From the NCBI RefSeq assembly GCF_000265465.1, contig NC_018016.1, forward strand, positions 811,501 to 875,500: a DNA stretch of 64,000 nt, read 5' to 3'. Position 1 is the stretch's first letter. The number at the start of each line of letters is the position of its first letter. Positions 35,907 through 45,001 of this stretch are shown in pieces. The notes beneath the pieces are model-generated. The model had not been told where the DNA came from. It saw only the letters and a program-made list of their open reading frames with translations, and ran no database searches. Both the position numbers and the translations under genes were made by a program. The stretch is from Ornithobacterium rhinotracheale DSM 15997 (lineage in GTDB: Bacteria > Bacteroidota > Bacteroidia > Flavobacteriales > Weeksellaceae).

Positions 35907-37358
35907 ATGAATCAAGAAATAAGAAATCTGGAGCCCAAAGCACTTTGGAACTTTTTTGCAGACCTAAACGCGGTGCCTCGTCCTTCTAAAAAAGAAGAAA
36001 AAGTGCGCCAATTTATGAAAGACTTCGGTCAGAAATTAGGCTTAGAAACCAAAGAAGACGCCATTGGGAATGTGGTGATTAAGAAACCTGCCACCCCAGG
36101 AATGGAAGACCGCAAAACTTTGATTTTGCAATCGCACTTAGACATGGTGCACCAGAAAAACAACGATACTGTTTTTGATTTTAACAAGCAAGGCATCGAA
36201 ATGGAAATCAAAGATGGTTGGGTAACTGCCAAAGGAACTACACTCGGTGCCGATAACGGACTGGGCGTAGCGGCAATTATGGCGATTTTAGACTCAAAAG
36301 ACATTGCACACCCTGCAATCGAAGCTCTTTTTACCATCGACGAAGAAACTGGAATGACGGGAGCTAAAAAATTGGACGGAAGTAATTTTGAAGGAAAAAT
36401 CTTACTAAACCTTGACACCGAAGAAGACAACGAAATCGGAATCGGATGTGCCGGTGGCGTAGATGTTTCGGGCGAAGGCACTTATGATTTAATCCCTACC
36501 GTTTCAGAAGAAATGTCCCTTAAAATCACGGTAAAAGGACTAAACGGTGGACACAGCGGAATGGAGATTCACAAAGGGCTAGGTAATGCCAATAAGATTT
36601 TAGCTAAATTAATCGATGCGATCTCTGATGACTACAAAATCCATTCTATCGATGGTGGTGGTTTGAGAAACGCAATCCCGAGAGAGGCTACGGCTACTTT
36701 AGTAATGCTTGATGTTTCCAAAGCAGAAAGAGAAGTGGAAGACAAGGCTTGGAAAATTAAAGAAAAACTTAGCCACATCGATCCGAATTTAACTGTGCTT
36801 ATTGAAGCCGACGACAAAGAGCCAAAAGATTCTATGACGGTAGAAGATTCCAAAAAATTCATTAAAATGCTTAATGAATTGCACAATGGCGTATTCAAAA
36901 TGAGCGAAGATGTTGAAGGATTGGTAGAAGCCTCAAACAATGTGGCACGCGTAATCATCAACAACGGAAAAGCCAGCGTTTACTGCCTTACTAGAAGTAG
37001 CGTAGAAGAAAGCAAAAAAGCCGTTGTGAGACAACTAACCGCTGCACTTTCAAAAGCAGGCTTAAAAGTTTCGCTTGATGGAGATTATCCAGGCTGGGCT
37101 CCTAACCCAAAATCAGAAATCTTAGCAGAACTAGTAGAACAATACAAAAAACTATTCAACGAAGAGCCAAATGTAGCCGCTTGTCATGCCGGTCTCGAAT
37201 GCGGAATCATCGCAGAACACATCCCAGGGCTAGACATGGTAAGCTTTGGACCTACAATTTTAGGTGCACACTCACCAGAAGAAAAAGCAAATATCGAGAG
37301 TGTTCAAAAATTCTGGACATTCCTACTCGCAATCTTGAAAGATGCGCCAAAGAAATAG
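35907..37358 (+). CDS. pepD: Aminoacyl-histidine dipeptidase, M20C
   Basis: Cytosolic zinc dipeptidase cleaving Xaa-His and other dipeptides. 483 aa with M20 metal-site motifs: QSHLDMVHQK (His and Asp), GADNGLGVA, and DEETGMTGA with the general base Glu; LNGGHSGMEIH belongs to the lid domain and a late His (GAHSPEE) completes the site. Single-gene unit with its own terminator. Confidence 0.94.
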   Translation: MNQEIRNLEPKALWNFFADLNAVPRPSKKEEKVRQFMKDFGQKLGLETKEDAIGNVVIKKPATPGMEDRKTLILQSHLDMVHQKNNDTVFDFNKQGIEMEIKDGWVTAKGTTLGADNGLGVAAIMAILDSKDIAHPAIEALFTIDEETGMTGAKKLDGSNFEGKILLNLDTEEDNEIGIGCAGGVDVSGEGTYDLIPTVSEEMSLKITVKGLNGGHSGMEIHKGLGNANKILAKLIDAISDDYKIHSIDGGGLRNAIPREATATLVMLDVSKAEREVEDKAWKIKEKLSHIDPNLTVLIEADDKEPKDSMTVEDSKKFIKMLNELHNGVFKMSEDVEGLVEASNNVARVIINNGKASVYCLTRSSVEESKKAVVRQLTAALSKAGLKVSLDGDYPGWAPNPKSEILAELVEQYKKLFNEEPNVAACHAGLECGIIAEHIPGLDMVSFGPTILGAHSPEEKANIESVQKFWTFLLAILKDAPKK

Positions 37359-37381
37359 GGAGACACAACTAAAACTAATAC

Positions 37382-37418
37382 AAAAGAGGTTTGAAAATTT
37401 TCAAACCTCTTTTTTTAT
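37382..37418 (+). terminator. Intrinsic terminator of pepD
   Basis: Perfect 16-bp palindromic stem (37382-37397 with 37398-37413) followed by a T run. Confidence 0.88.
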
Positions 37419-37676
37419 TCCAGAAAATATTTTTTAACATTAAATTAAAAGAAAAATATTAACACCAAAAAAACACATATATCTGAAAATCAAACCAAAT
37501 AAGGGTAAAAACTACACATTAAAAAATAATGACTTTATTCATATTTTAACAAAAAATTTTATTTCCCTCTTTTCAATATGGCAAATAAACATTAAATTAG
37601 TAACCGATATTCAAAATATTCGTTAAATCAATTTAAAATCTAAATATAGTCAATAACATATCTAAAAGTTTCAGTT
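37419..37676. other. AT-rich gene-free stretch before the M60 peptidase gene
   Basis: About 258 bases, strongly AT-rich, with no coding pattern, no clear -7/-33 pair and no dyad that stands out. It presumably holds the promoter of the M60 gene. Confidence 0.6.
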
Positions 37677-40436
37677 ATGAAAAGAATATTACAATTCATC
37701 TTTTTGATACTGATAGGGATTATCGGTATTATTTCGTGTAAAGACAATGAAGAATCTCCAAGCTTGGAGGTTCTTACTCAGAGTTTAAGTTTTCCTACTG
37801 AAGGAGGAACTAAGTCTGTAGAAGTAAAAACAAATGTAAGTGGCTGGTTCGTCTCTCTACCAAAAGGGCAAACTTGGCTGAAGGCTAAGAAAAACGGTAG
37901 TGTCGTTGAAATTACGGCAGAACGCAACCTCCAGCATGGAGAAAGATCTGCAAACATTAAAGTAAAAGCTGGCACATTGGTGAGAAATATTCAAGTACAA
38001 CAATTGGGTAACGATGCTTCTATCTTAATTTCACAATCAGCAATCTCTGTTTCTGAAGAGGGGGGAGAAGTCTCATTTGAAATCACCACAAACGCAACAT
38101 ACGAAGTCGTTCTCCCAGAAAATATCTCATGGATTAATTCAGGAACCTCTACCGAAATCGAGCAAGGTAAAACAAAATATGTTTATCAAGTCGAAATGAA
38201 CAGAAATGAAAATGGTAGAGAAGCTACCATCAAAGTCGTAGGTACAGGAAGAGCTGAAGGAATTACTAAAACTGTCCAAATTACTCAAAGAGGTTTAGCT
38301 GGCTATGAAGCTCTAGGACAAGATAACATGAAAGGGGATATTAAATTAACCGTAGTTTCAGCAAAAGCTTCTTCACAACAACCAAATGGTGGAGAAATAG
38401 AAAACAGTTTTGATGGGAATTACAATACCCTTTACCATTCAAGTTGGAACAACAACCCATCTAACTATTTCCCAATAGAACTTGAATACACATTGAAGCA
38501 ACCTGTAGAACAATTAGATTATATTGTGTATCACCCTAGACAAGACAGCTACAATGGTGTTTTTAAACAAATCGAAATACTTACAAAATCTGCTGATGGA
38601 CAATATGTAAAAAGATTAACCAAAGATTTTAAATTCAGTAATTCTGCTGTAAAAATTGATTTACCTTCCCCTGTAAAAAACCCAGAATCGGTTAAAATTA
38701 GAGTTTTAGCTGGATATGGAGATGGTAAAGGATTTGCTTCTTGTGCCGAAATGGAGTTTTATGCTCATGCTAAAGAAGAGTTTGACATATTAAGTGTATT
38801 TACAGACAAAACATGCTCAGAACTAAGAGCAGATGTTACAGAAGAAACCATCAACAGCATTCCTAATAGCTTTTATAAAAACATGGCTCACTACATGAAA
38901 AAAGGCACTTATCCTAGTGAATTTAGAATACAAGAGTATAAAGCCTGGGGAGATGCTAACATTATGTCTGGCAGAGATAGAAGCGAAAGATATAGCGAAA
39001 TTGATGGTGTAACTGGAATTTATGCTGAGAAGGGCGAAAAACTAATCATTTTCGTAGGAGATACTCATGGAGAGACCTTAGCTCTAAAATTTGTAAATCT
39101 TGATAAACCAGGAGGAGATGGATACAACAGCAACAAAAGCGCACCTCTATCTGAAGGTAAAAATATTCTTGAAGCACCAGCTACAGGCTTAATTTATGTA
39201 ATGTACAACACTCAAGACTACGAAGGAAAAGCTCCAATTAAAATTCACTTTGCAACTGGTAGAGTAAATGGATACTTCGATAGCACAAAACACAATGAAG
39301 AGGATTGGACTAGATTATTGACTGCTGCAAAATATAAATATTTTGATGTAGTAGGAGAAAAAGCACACCTGTTATTTGAAACAAATCAATACAGACAATT
39401 TTGCGGTTCTTCAAGTGCGGGAGTAAGCGTGATTAAGCAGTTTGATAAACTAGTGAGCGATGAACAAGAAATGATGGGAATGAAAAAATATAATAGAGTT
39501 CCTCACAACAGAGCTCTATTCCATGTAATGTATCATTCTTATATGTATTCTACTGCTTTTAGAACAGCATATAACACCTCTACTGTTGGTTCCTTCTTAA
39601 AACCTGATGGACTAAAAACTAATCCATGGGGACCAGCTCACGAACTTGGTCACACACACCAAGTAAGACCATTGGCAAGATGGAAAGGCACTACAGAAGT
39701 TACTGTAAATATTCCATCTCTGTACATTCAAACTAGTTGGGGTAATAAGTCTCGTATTCAAAACGAAGGCAGATATCAAGCTTGTTATACAAAATATTTC
39801 GTGAACAATTCTGGACATTTTGAAGATGGCGAGGTATTCCATAAATTAGTTCCTTTCTGGCAAATCAAATTATATATTGAAAACGCAAAAGGACAAACCG
39901 ACTTCTACAAAGATTTGTATGAAAAGGCTAGAACAATGACTTTACCAGATGGCGGAGATGGAGCATATCTTGTAAACTTCCCAGTTATGGTAAGTGAAGT
40001 TTCAAATATGGACTTTACAGATTACTATGAAAGTTGGGGATATTTTAAAGAATATAGTGGAGATATTGATGACTATGGAAAAGGAACCGTAAGAGTCACT
40101 CAAGATTTAGTTACAAGAGCTAAAAACAAGATAAAATCTTTCGGGTACAACAAACCTCCTAGAGCCGTTAGATACATTTGCGATGACAACTGGACTTTAT
40201 TCAAACACAATGCTTCAATCCAAAAAGGAACAGCGAGTGAAAGAATTAAAGAAAACGGTAAAATTGAAATAAAAATGGAAGGCTGGAAAAATGTAGTTGC
40301 ATACGAAGTTAAAAAAGATGGAAAATTAATCTATGCTACCAATTCAAATAAATTTGAATTAAGTTCTTTCGACAAAGCAACTACCACAATCACAGCAATA
40401 GCAGCAAACGACCAAGAAGTTCAAGTTACATTCTAA
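37677..40436 (+). CDS. M60-family metallopeptidase lipoprotein with BACON and CBM32-like domains
   Basis: A 919-aa surface lipoprotein (signal ends GIISC, Cys21). Order: two BACON-type beta domains (about 30-113 and 118-208, with WLKAKKNGS and SWINSGTS), a discoidin/CBM32-like domain (about 225-365, SFDGNYNTLYHSSW), an M60 beta-sandwich region and the catalytic domain, then a short C-terminal beta domain. Zinc site His655-Glu656-His659 in AHELGH with Glu674 (TTEVTVN) as third ligand. The layout resembles Bacteroides mucin peptidases such as BT4244, so O-glycosylated mucin-like proteins are the expected target. Confidence 0.9.
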   Translation: MKRILQFIFLILIGIIGIISCKDNEESPSLEVLTQSLSFPTEGGTKSVEVKTNVSGWFVSLPKGQTWLKAKKNGSVVEITAERNLQHGERSANIKVKAGTLVRNIQVQQLGNDASILISQSAISVSEEGGEVSFEITTNATYEVVLPENISWINSGTSTEIEQGKTKYVYQVEMNRNENGREATIKVVGTGRAEGITKTVQITQRGLAGYEALGQDNMKGDIKLTVVSAKASSQQPNGGEIENSFDGNYNTLYHSSWNNNPSNYFPIELEYTLKQPVEQLDYIVYHPRQDSYNGVFKQIEILTKSADGQYVKRLTKDFKFSNSAVKIDLPSPVKNPESVKIRVLAGYGDGKGFASCAEMEFYAHAKEEFDILSVFTDKTCSELRADVTEETINSIPNSFYKNMAHYMKKGTYPSEFRIQEYKAWGDANIMSGRDRSERYSEIDGVTGIYAEKGEKLIIFVGDTHGETLALKFVNLDKPGGDGYNSNKSAPLSEGKNILEAPATGLIYVMYNTQDYEGKAPIKIHFATGRVNGYFDSTKHNEEDWTRLLTAAKYKYFDVVGEKAHLLFETNQYRQFCGSSSAGVSVIKQFDKLVSDEQEMMGMKKYNRVPHNRALFHVMYHSYMYSTAFRTAYNTSTVGSFLKPDGLKTNPWGPAHELGHTHQVRPLARWKGTTEVTVNIPSLYIQTSWGNKSRIQNEGRYQACYTKYFVNNSGHFEDGEVFHKLVPFWQIKLYIENAKGQTDFYKDLYEKARTMTLPDGGDGAYLVNFPVMVSEVSNMDFTDYYESWGYFKEYSGDIDDYGKGTVRVTQDLVTRAKNKIKSFGYNKPPRAVRYICDDNWTLFKHNASIQKGTASERIKENGKIEIKMEGWKNVVAYEVKKDGKLIYATNSNKFELSSFDKATTTITAIAANDQEVQVTF

Positions 40437-40462
40437 ATATTAACAATTTCATACTTAAAACC

Positions 40463-40492
40463 AAGGAGAGCATTTAGCTCTCCTTATTTTTT
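40463..40492. terminator. Intrinsic terminator between the M60 gene and nth
   Basis: 9-bp stem (AAGGAGAGC / GCTCTCCTT) with a 5-base loop and T-rich tail; can serve both convergent genes. Confidence 0.8.
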
Positions 40493-41131
40493 GATTTCGT
40501 TTAAAAAACTTTTTCTACCAATCGTGCGAGTAATCACATCTTTCTCCAATCGCAAACCACGCGCAGGCGAATACTCCCGACCATAATAAATAATTTGCAA
40601 ATGCAACTTATTCCATAATTCTTTAGGAAAAAGCCTTTTAGCATCTTTTTCCGTTTGTTCCACGCTTTTGCCATTGCTCAAGCCCCAACGATACATCAAT
40701 CGGTGAATATGCGTGTCCACAGGAAATGCTGGAACTCCAAAAGCCTGAGACATCACCACCGAGGCGGTCTTATGCCCTACTCCCGCCAGAGCCTCCAAAT
40801 CCTCAAAATTATCAGGCACCACACCTTGATGACGCTCCATGAGTTGCTGTGCCATAAGCTGTAAATTCTTAGATTTAGTATTTGTAAGCCCAATGCCCGT
40901 AATCAATTCCTTGATGTGTTCGGGCGAAAGTTTAGCCATTTTGCTTGGCGTATCTGCCACCGCAAAAAGGTTGGGCGTTATTTCATTCACCTTTTTATCA
41001 GTTGTTTGTGCCGAAAGTGCCACCGCTACCAAAAGCGTGTACGGGTCGCTATGGTCTAGCGCAATCGGTGGATTGGGATATAATTCTTCTAAAGTACTGA
41101 CAACGAAGTCAACTTTCTCTTGTTTTGTCAT
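40484..41131 (-). CDS. nth: Endonuclease III-type DNA glycosylase lacking the Fe-S loop
   Basis: Base-excision repair glycosylase/AP lyase of 215 aa for oxidised pyrimidines. The helix-hairpin-helix GVGHKTASVV carries the catalytic Lys and FPVDTHIHRL the catalytic Asp. The C-terminal tail (YYGREYSPARGLRLEKD onward) contains none of the four Cys that bind [4Fe-4S] in the Escherichia coli enzyme. It may belong to a cluster-less clade. Overlaps the M60 terminator, convergent with the M60 gene. Confidence 0.9.
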   Translation of the reverse strand: MTKQEKVDFVVSTLEELYPNPPIALDHSDPYTLLVAVALSAQTTDKKVNEITPNLFAVADTPSKMAKLSPEHIKELITGIGLTNTKSKNLQLMAQQLMERHQGVVPDNFEDLEALAGVGHKTASVVMSQAFGVPAFPVDTHIHRLMYRWGLSNGKSVEQTEKDAKRLFPKELWNKLHLQIIYYGREYSPARGLRLEKDVITRTIGRKSFLNEIKK

Positions 41132-41177
41132 TTTAAATTAAAAATATTCTTTAATTTTATGGCTAAAATCCTTAGCC

Positions 41178-42062
41178 TTGATTCACCACAAATATATAAT
41201 TTTTAAGGAAGTAGCACTAAAAAAAAGTTTCAGTGCCGCTGCCCACGCTCTTCATTTATCCCAATCTGCGGTTTCCAAAAACATCAAAAATCTGGAATCC
41301 ACACTCGGCACGCCTCTCTTTTTACGCAAGGGCAATAAAATTAAACTTACTCCCAAGGCAGAAAAACTATTAAAATATGTTTTTGAAATTGAAGAAATTG
41401 AACTAAAGATAAACGATGAATTTTCAAACCAAAAAACTAAAATTACAGAATTAAAATTCGGGGCGAGCACCACGCTTGCCAATTACATCATTCCCTTTGT
41501 GTTTCAAGACTTAATAAAGTTTAAAAATATACAAAAAATCAATTTTTGCTCTGGAAACAGTAGCCAAATCGAAGCACAAGTGCTAGCCCACAAAATGGAT
41601 TTTGCTTTGGTAGAAAACATAGGCAAAAACACGCAGTTGCAATACATTCCGTTTGTGGAAGATGAAATCGTTTTGGTGTGCAGAAAAACACTGAAAATCA
41701 AAGAAGAAATTAGGCTCGAACAATTGCAGAAACTTCCTTTTATTTCTCGAGAATATGGCTCGGGCACACAAAAAGTAATCGAAACTGCATTGACTAAAAA
41801 AGGCATCAAAAACCTAAATACTGTTGCCATTTACGACTCTACCGAGGGAATCAAAACTATTTTAAAAAACAGCGATTATTTCGCATTTCTCTCCATTCAT
41901 GCGGTGCGAGAAGAAGTTTTAAATCAGGAATTAAAAATCATTGAAATTCAAGATTTTTCGATCAACCGAATGTTTCATTTCATTCTACGACAAGGATTTA
42001 ACTCCCAATACCTAAATACTTTAATGCAAAAAATCAATCAAGCGTATTATAAAAATGCATAG
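41178..42062 (+). CDS. LysR-family transcriptional regulator
   Basis: A 294-aa regulator. The winged helix (KKSFSAAAHALHLSQSAVSKNIKNLE) is at residues about 15-42, with a substrate-binding fold after residue 90. The start appears to be TTG at 41178, giving MIHHKYIIFKEVA; no in-frame ATG fits the usual LysR N-terminus. It precedes the YeiH-type gene by 71 bp on the same strand, a common pairing, and probably controls it. Confidence 0.88.
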   Translation: MIHHKYIIFKEVALKKSFSAAAHALHLSQSAVSKNIKNLESTLGTPLFLRKGNKIKLTPKAEKLLKYVFEIEEIELKINDEFSNQKTKITELKFGASTTLANYIIPFVFQDLIKFKNIQKINFCSGNSSQIEAQVLAHKMDFALVENIGKNTQLQYIPFVEDEIVLVCRKTLKIKEEIRLEQLQKLPFISREYGSGTQKVIETALTKKGIKNLNTVAIYDSTEGIKTILKNSDYFAFLSIHAVREEVLNQELKIIEIQDFSINRMFHFILRQGFNSQYLNTLMQKINQAYYKNA

Positions 42063-42133
42063 GCTATCACTTTTATTCATAAAAAAGTGAAGGCTAAACG
42101 ACCGAAATTTGCGCCAGATATTTAATTAAAATC

Positions 42134-43051
42134 ATGACGCAGAAAGTTTTATTCATCGTTTTAGCCATATTAAGCCTTAGTTTTTTAAGCAGTCCGCTCG
42201 CACTTTTGGCAGGATTTATTTTTGCTTTGTTTTTTGCCAATCCGTTTGAGAAGTTTACGCAATTAGGCATCAAATACATTTTAAAAATCGCCATTGTGGG
42301 ACTTGGTTTTTCGATTCACACTACCGAGCTCGAACAAGCGGGGCTAGAGGGATTGGGCTTTACCGCCATCAGCATTACTTTGATTTTAATCATGGGTTTT
42401 TATTTGGGCAAAAGATTAAAAATCGATAAAAAATTAAGTTTTTTGATTTCGTCGGGAACGGCGATTTGTGGCGGGAGTGCTATTGCTGCGGTTTCTTCGG
42501 TTATTAAGCCCAGATCGCACCAAATTTCGATTGCACTTGGTGCTGTTTTTATGCTGAACGCCCTAGCATTGTTTATTTTTCCGCCGATTGGGCACTTTCT
42601 GCACATGACGCAAGACCAATTCGGTATGTGGTGTGCCATTGCCATTCACGATACGAGCTCGGTGGTGGGTGCTGCGATGAGCTACGGAAACGAGGCTCTA
42701 AAAGTCGCTACCACCGTGAAATTGGCAAGAAGCCTTTGGATTATTCCCGTTTCGGTGTTGGCGGGCTATATTTTTAAATCAGACACGGGCAAAGGCAAGG
42801 TGCAAATCCCTTGGTTTATTGTGTTTTTTGTGCTGGCTATTTTCCTGAATTCCTATCTTGATATTCCAGAAAATTTAATCCATGCAATTACTTTTTCTTC
42901 TAAAAAATTATTGATTTTCTGTCTTTTTTTAATTGGCTCTACACTGACTATTCAACGATTGAAACAAGCGGGACACAAACCGCTAATTCTAGCGGTGAGC
43001 ATCTGGATTTTCATTTCAATTTTTGCTTTAGCCATGATTGAATACCTTTAA
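42134..43051 (+). CDS. YeiH family putative anion (sulfate) exporter
   Basis: A 305-aa inner-membrane protein with about nine hydrophobic helices and the family signatures KIAIVGLGF, GTAICGGSAIAAVS and HDTSSVVGAAMSYG (UPF0324 / YeiH). The family is annotated as putative sulfate exporters and is often next to a LysR regulator gene, as here. Actual substrate not proven. Its end overlaps the convergent barrel-protein gene by 4 bases. Confidence 0.9.
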   Translation: MTQKVLFIVLAILSLSFLSSPLALLAGFIFALFFANPFEKFTQLGIKYILKIAIVGLGFSIHTTELEQAGLEGLGFTAISITLILIMGFYLGKRLKIDKKLSFLISSGTAICGGSAIAAVSSVIKPRSHQISIALGAVFMLNALALFIFPPIGHFLHMTQDQFGMWCAIAIHDTSSVVGAAMSYGNEALKVATTVKLARSLWIIPVSVLAGYIFKSDTGKGKVQIPWFIVFFVLAIFLNSYLDIPENLIHAITFSSKKLLIFCLFLIGSTLTIQRLKQAGHKPLILAVSIWIFISIFALAMIEYL

Positions 43052-43650
43052 TTTAAGAAAAACCTTAATCCTAATTGCACCGAATATTTCTTCGGATTTT
43101 TGTAGTCGTTAAGGATTTCCTCATCAGTTTTCACTTGGGTGTGAATATGGCTAAAAGTTGTACGCCCAAAAACGCCAAATTCATCTGTTATTTTGTACTC
43201 AATTTCTGGTGCCACCCAGTATTCTGTGCCATTGAAATTTTGTGAATAATCATTAAACTTATTTTTTAGTAAAAAATCTGAAATTCCAATCTTAGGCGTG
43301 AAGGAAAACCTTTTCTTTAAACGAAAAGAATAGGACGCAAAAACCCCAACTGAGTGCAATCTGGCACTGGAAAAGTTGCCAAAAAACTTGCCCGTTTTGG
43401 GAGAAGTGTAGGATTTATGGTAGAGAACTCCTATGGAAAGTTTTTCCCAAAAAGGCATTTCCATCTCTGCTTCTAGCCCCCAAGAGCCCAATCCTTCGTA
43501 AGTCTTGGAAAAAGCATTTCCTCCCACAAATTGCCCATAGCCTCCTAGGGCATTTATTTTAAAAGAATTGGTAGAAAGCCAATAAAACTGTGCCTTGCAA
43601 GTAGCCCCGATCAATAATAAAAAGCTAAAACATAAAATTTTATTTCTCAT
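43048..43650 (-). CDS. Small outer-membrane beta-barrel protein, unknown function
   Basis: A 200-aa exported protein (signal residues 1-20, ending CKAQ) with alternating aromatic strands and a C-terminal Phe (LGLRFFLN), typical of an eight-stranded barrel. It overlaps the preceding lipoprotein gene by 11 bases, so the two are translationally coupled and likely act together at the outer membrane. No family recognised. Confidence 0.7.
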   Translation of the reverse strand: MRNKILCFSFLLLIGATCKAQFYWLSTNSFKINALGGYGQFVGGNAFSKTYEGLGSWGLEAEMEMPFWEKLSIGVLYHKSYTSPKTGKFFGNFSSARLHSVGVFASYSFRLKKRFSFTPKIGISDFLLKNKFNDYSQNFNGTEYWVAPEIEYKITDEFGVFGRTTFSHIHTQVKTDEEILNDYKNPKKYSVQLGLRFFLN

Positions 43651-44056
43651 TTTTCTCCACTTTTAAATCCTTTAAATTAATCACATAACTGAAATTCCCT
43701 TTTTCATTTTTCGACTCTGGAATTTCATGCCATTGGTATTTATAGGGCTTATTGTCGTGCATCTCCACAAAAGAAAATCCATCTACCGTCAGCTCTGGAT
43801 TCTGATATAATCCAGAAAAATTAACCACCTCTGTACTAGGATAAACAATATTGAAATAACCTTGCTCATCGCTCAATCCTTTGGCAATCACAACACCTTC
43901 TCTAAAGGCTAACATCTTCAATTTAGCATTTGGTACCGCTTGCCCCTTAGTATCGATTAACCTCCCCTTCAGGACATGCAACTCATTGTCTCCAAATTGC
44001 TCACATGCCGAAAACGCAAACAGGAACATTAAAAGTAGAAGAATTTTATTTTTCAT
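43640..44056 (-). CDS. Lipoprotein with carboxypeptidase-regulatory-like domain
   Basis: A 138-aa lipoprotein (signal ends FAFSAC, Cys18). Residues about 28-95 (LKGRLIDTKGQAVPNAKLKM...DEQGYFNIVYP) have the beta-sandwich pattern of CarboxypepD_reg-like domains seen at the N-termini of TonB-dependent transporters. It is first in a two-gene unit with the small barrel protein. Confidence 0.75.
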   Translation of the reverse strand: MKNKILLLLMFLFAFSACEQFGDNELHVLKGRLIDTKGQAVPNAKLKMLAFREGVVIAKGLSDEQGYFNIVYPSTEVVNFSGLYQNPELTVDGFSFVEMHDNKPYKYQWHEIPESKNEKGNFSYVINLKDLKVEKNEK

Positions 44057-44088
44057 TTCTTAACTATTTTTAAAGACTTTCCGAAATT

Positions 44089-44174
44089 ACAAATTTATCT
44101 GACATGATTAAAAAATTTAACGATTTTGTTTTTCGGATAAATTTGTCTTTTTTAAATTTTATTGTAAATTTGTC
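44089..44174 (+). promoter_or_regulatory. Promoter and repeat cluster of the ric gene
   Basis: Near-consensus Bacteroidota promoter: -33 TTTG (44142-44145), 19-bp spacer, -7 TAAATTTG (44165-44172). TAAATTTGTC occurs twice as a 27-bp-spaced direct repeat (44138-44147 and 44165-44174), and ACAAATTTATC at 44089-44099 is an exact inverted copy of GATAAATTTGT at 44136-44146. These may be operator sites. Confidence 0.6.
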
Positions 44175-44204
44175 CTTCAATTAAATACTAAAAAACATAT
44201 TTAT

Positions 44205-44927
44205 ATGGAAAATTTAAATCCAAAAACTATAGGCGAATTTGTGGCTGAAGACTTTAGAACAGCTGCGGTGTTCAAAAAATATAAAATCGATTTCTGCTGC
44301 CGTGGCGGGCGAGCTCTGCAAGAAGTCTGTGAACAAAAAAATCTGAATTATGAGCAAATTTTAGAAGATCTAGACAAGGCTAAACAGAAAAATGCAGAAG
44401 GAATTGATTTCAAAAGCTTTCCGCTCGATTTATTGGCGGATTATATCGAGAAAACACATCACCGATATGTGGAGGATAAAGTGCCTGTGCTATTACAGTT
44501 TTTAAATAAATTATGCAGTGTGCACGGTGAGCGTCATCCTGAATTGCTTGAAATTGATCAAGAGTTTAAAACAATTACCCAAGAATTGGCAGAGCATTTT
44601 GTGAAAGAGGAGCAAATTCTTTTCCCATTCGTTCGCCAAATGGTATCGGTAGAGCGTAGCGGAGATGCTATGCCAAAGGCAAACTTTGGAAGCGTGGAAA
44701 ACCCTATTGCAATGATGGAACAAGAGCATGAAAATGCAGGCGAAATCATGGCTAAAATTGCAACTTTGACAGACCAATACACGCCGCCAGCCGATGCTTG
44801 CAATACTTATAAAGTAACTTTTGCTATGCTACAAGAGTTTGAAGAGGATTTGCATAAGCACATTCATTTAGAAAATAATATTCTGTTCCCTTCGGCTATT
44901 CAATTAGAGAAAAGATTAAATAGCTGA
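44205..44927 (+). CDS. ric: Iron-sulfur cluster repair di-iron protein (ScdA/YtfE/Ric)
   Basis: A 240-aa cytoplasmic protein repairing Fe-S clusters damaged by nitric oxide or oxidants. The N-terminal ScdA_N domain has FKKYKIDFCCRGGR; the hemerythrin-like part has iron ligands in THHRYV, HGERHPE, HFVKEEQILFP, EHENAGEI and HIHLENNILFP. A near-perfect promoter with repeated elements precedes it, as expected for stress induction. Confidence 0.93.
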   Translation: MENLNPKTIGEFVAEDFRTAAVFKKYKIDFCCRGGRALQEVCEQKNLNYEQILEDLDKAKQKNAEGIDFKSFPLDLLADYIEKTHHRYVEDKVPVLLQFLNKLCSVHGERHPELLEIDQEFKTITQELAEHFVKEEQILFPFVRQMVSVERSGDAMPKANFGSVENPIAMMEQEHENAGEIMAKIATLTDQYTPPADACNTYKVTFAMLQEFEEDLHKHIHLENNILFPSAIQLEKRLNS

Positions 44928-44953
44928 TTTAGTAATGTTTGTTTATTAAATAT

Positions 44954-44990
44954 CAACGGCGCAATTTCTTGCGCCGTTGGTGTTTTTATT
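44954..44990. terminator. Bidirectional terminator, ric / prfB
   Basis: Perfect 11-bp GC-rich stem (CAACGGCGCAA / TTGCGCCGTTG), 4-base loop, T-rich tail. Confidence 0.9.
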
Positions 44991-45001
44991 CCAAACTTTA
45001 A

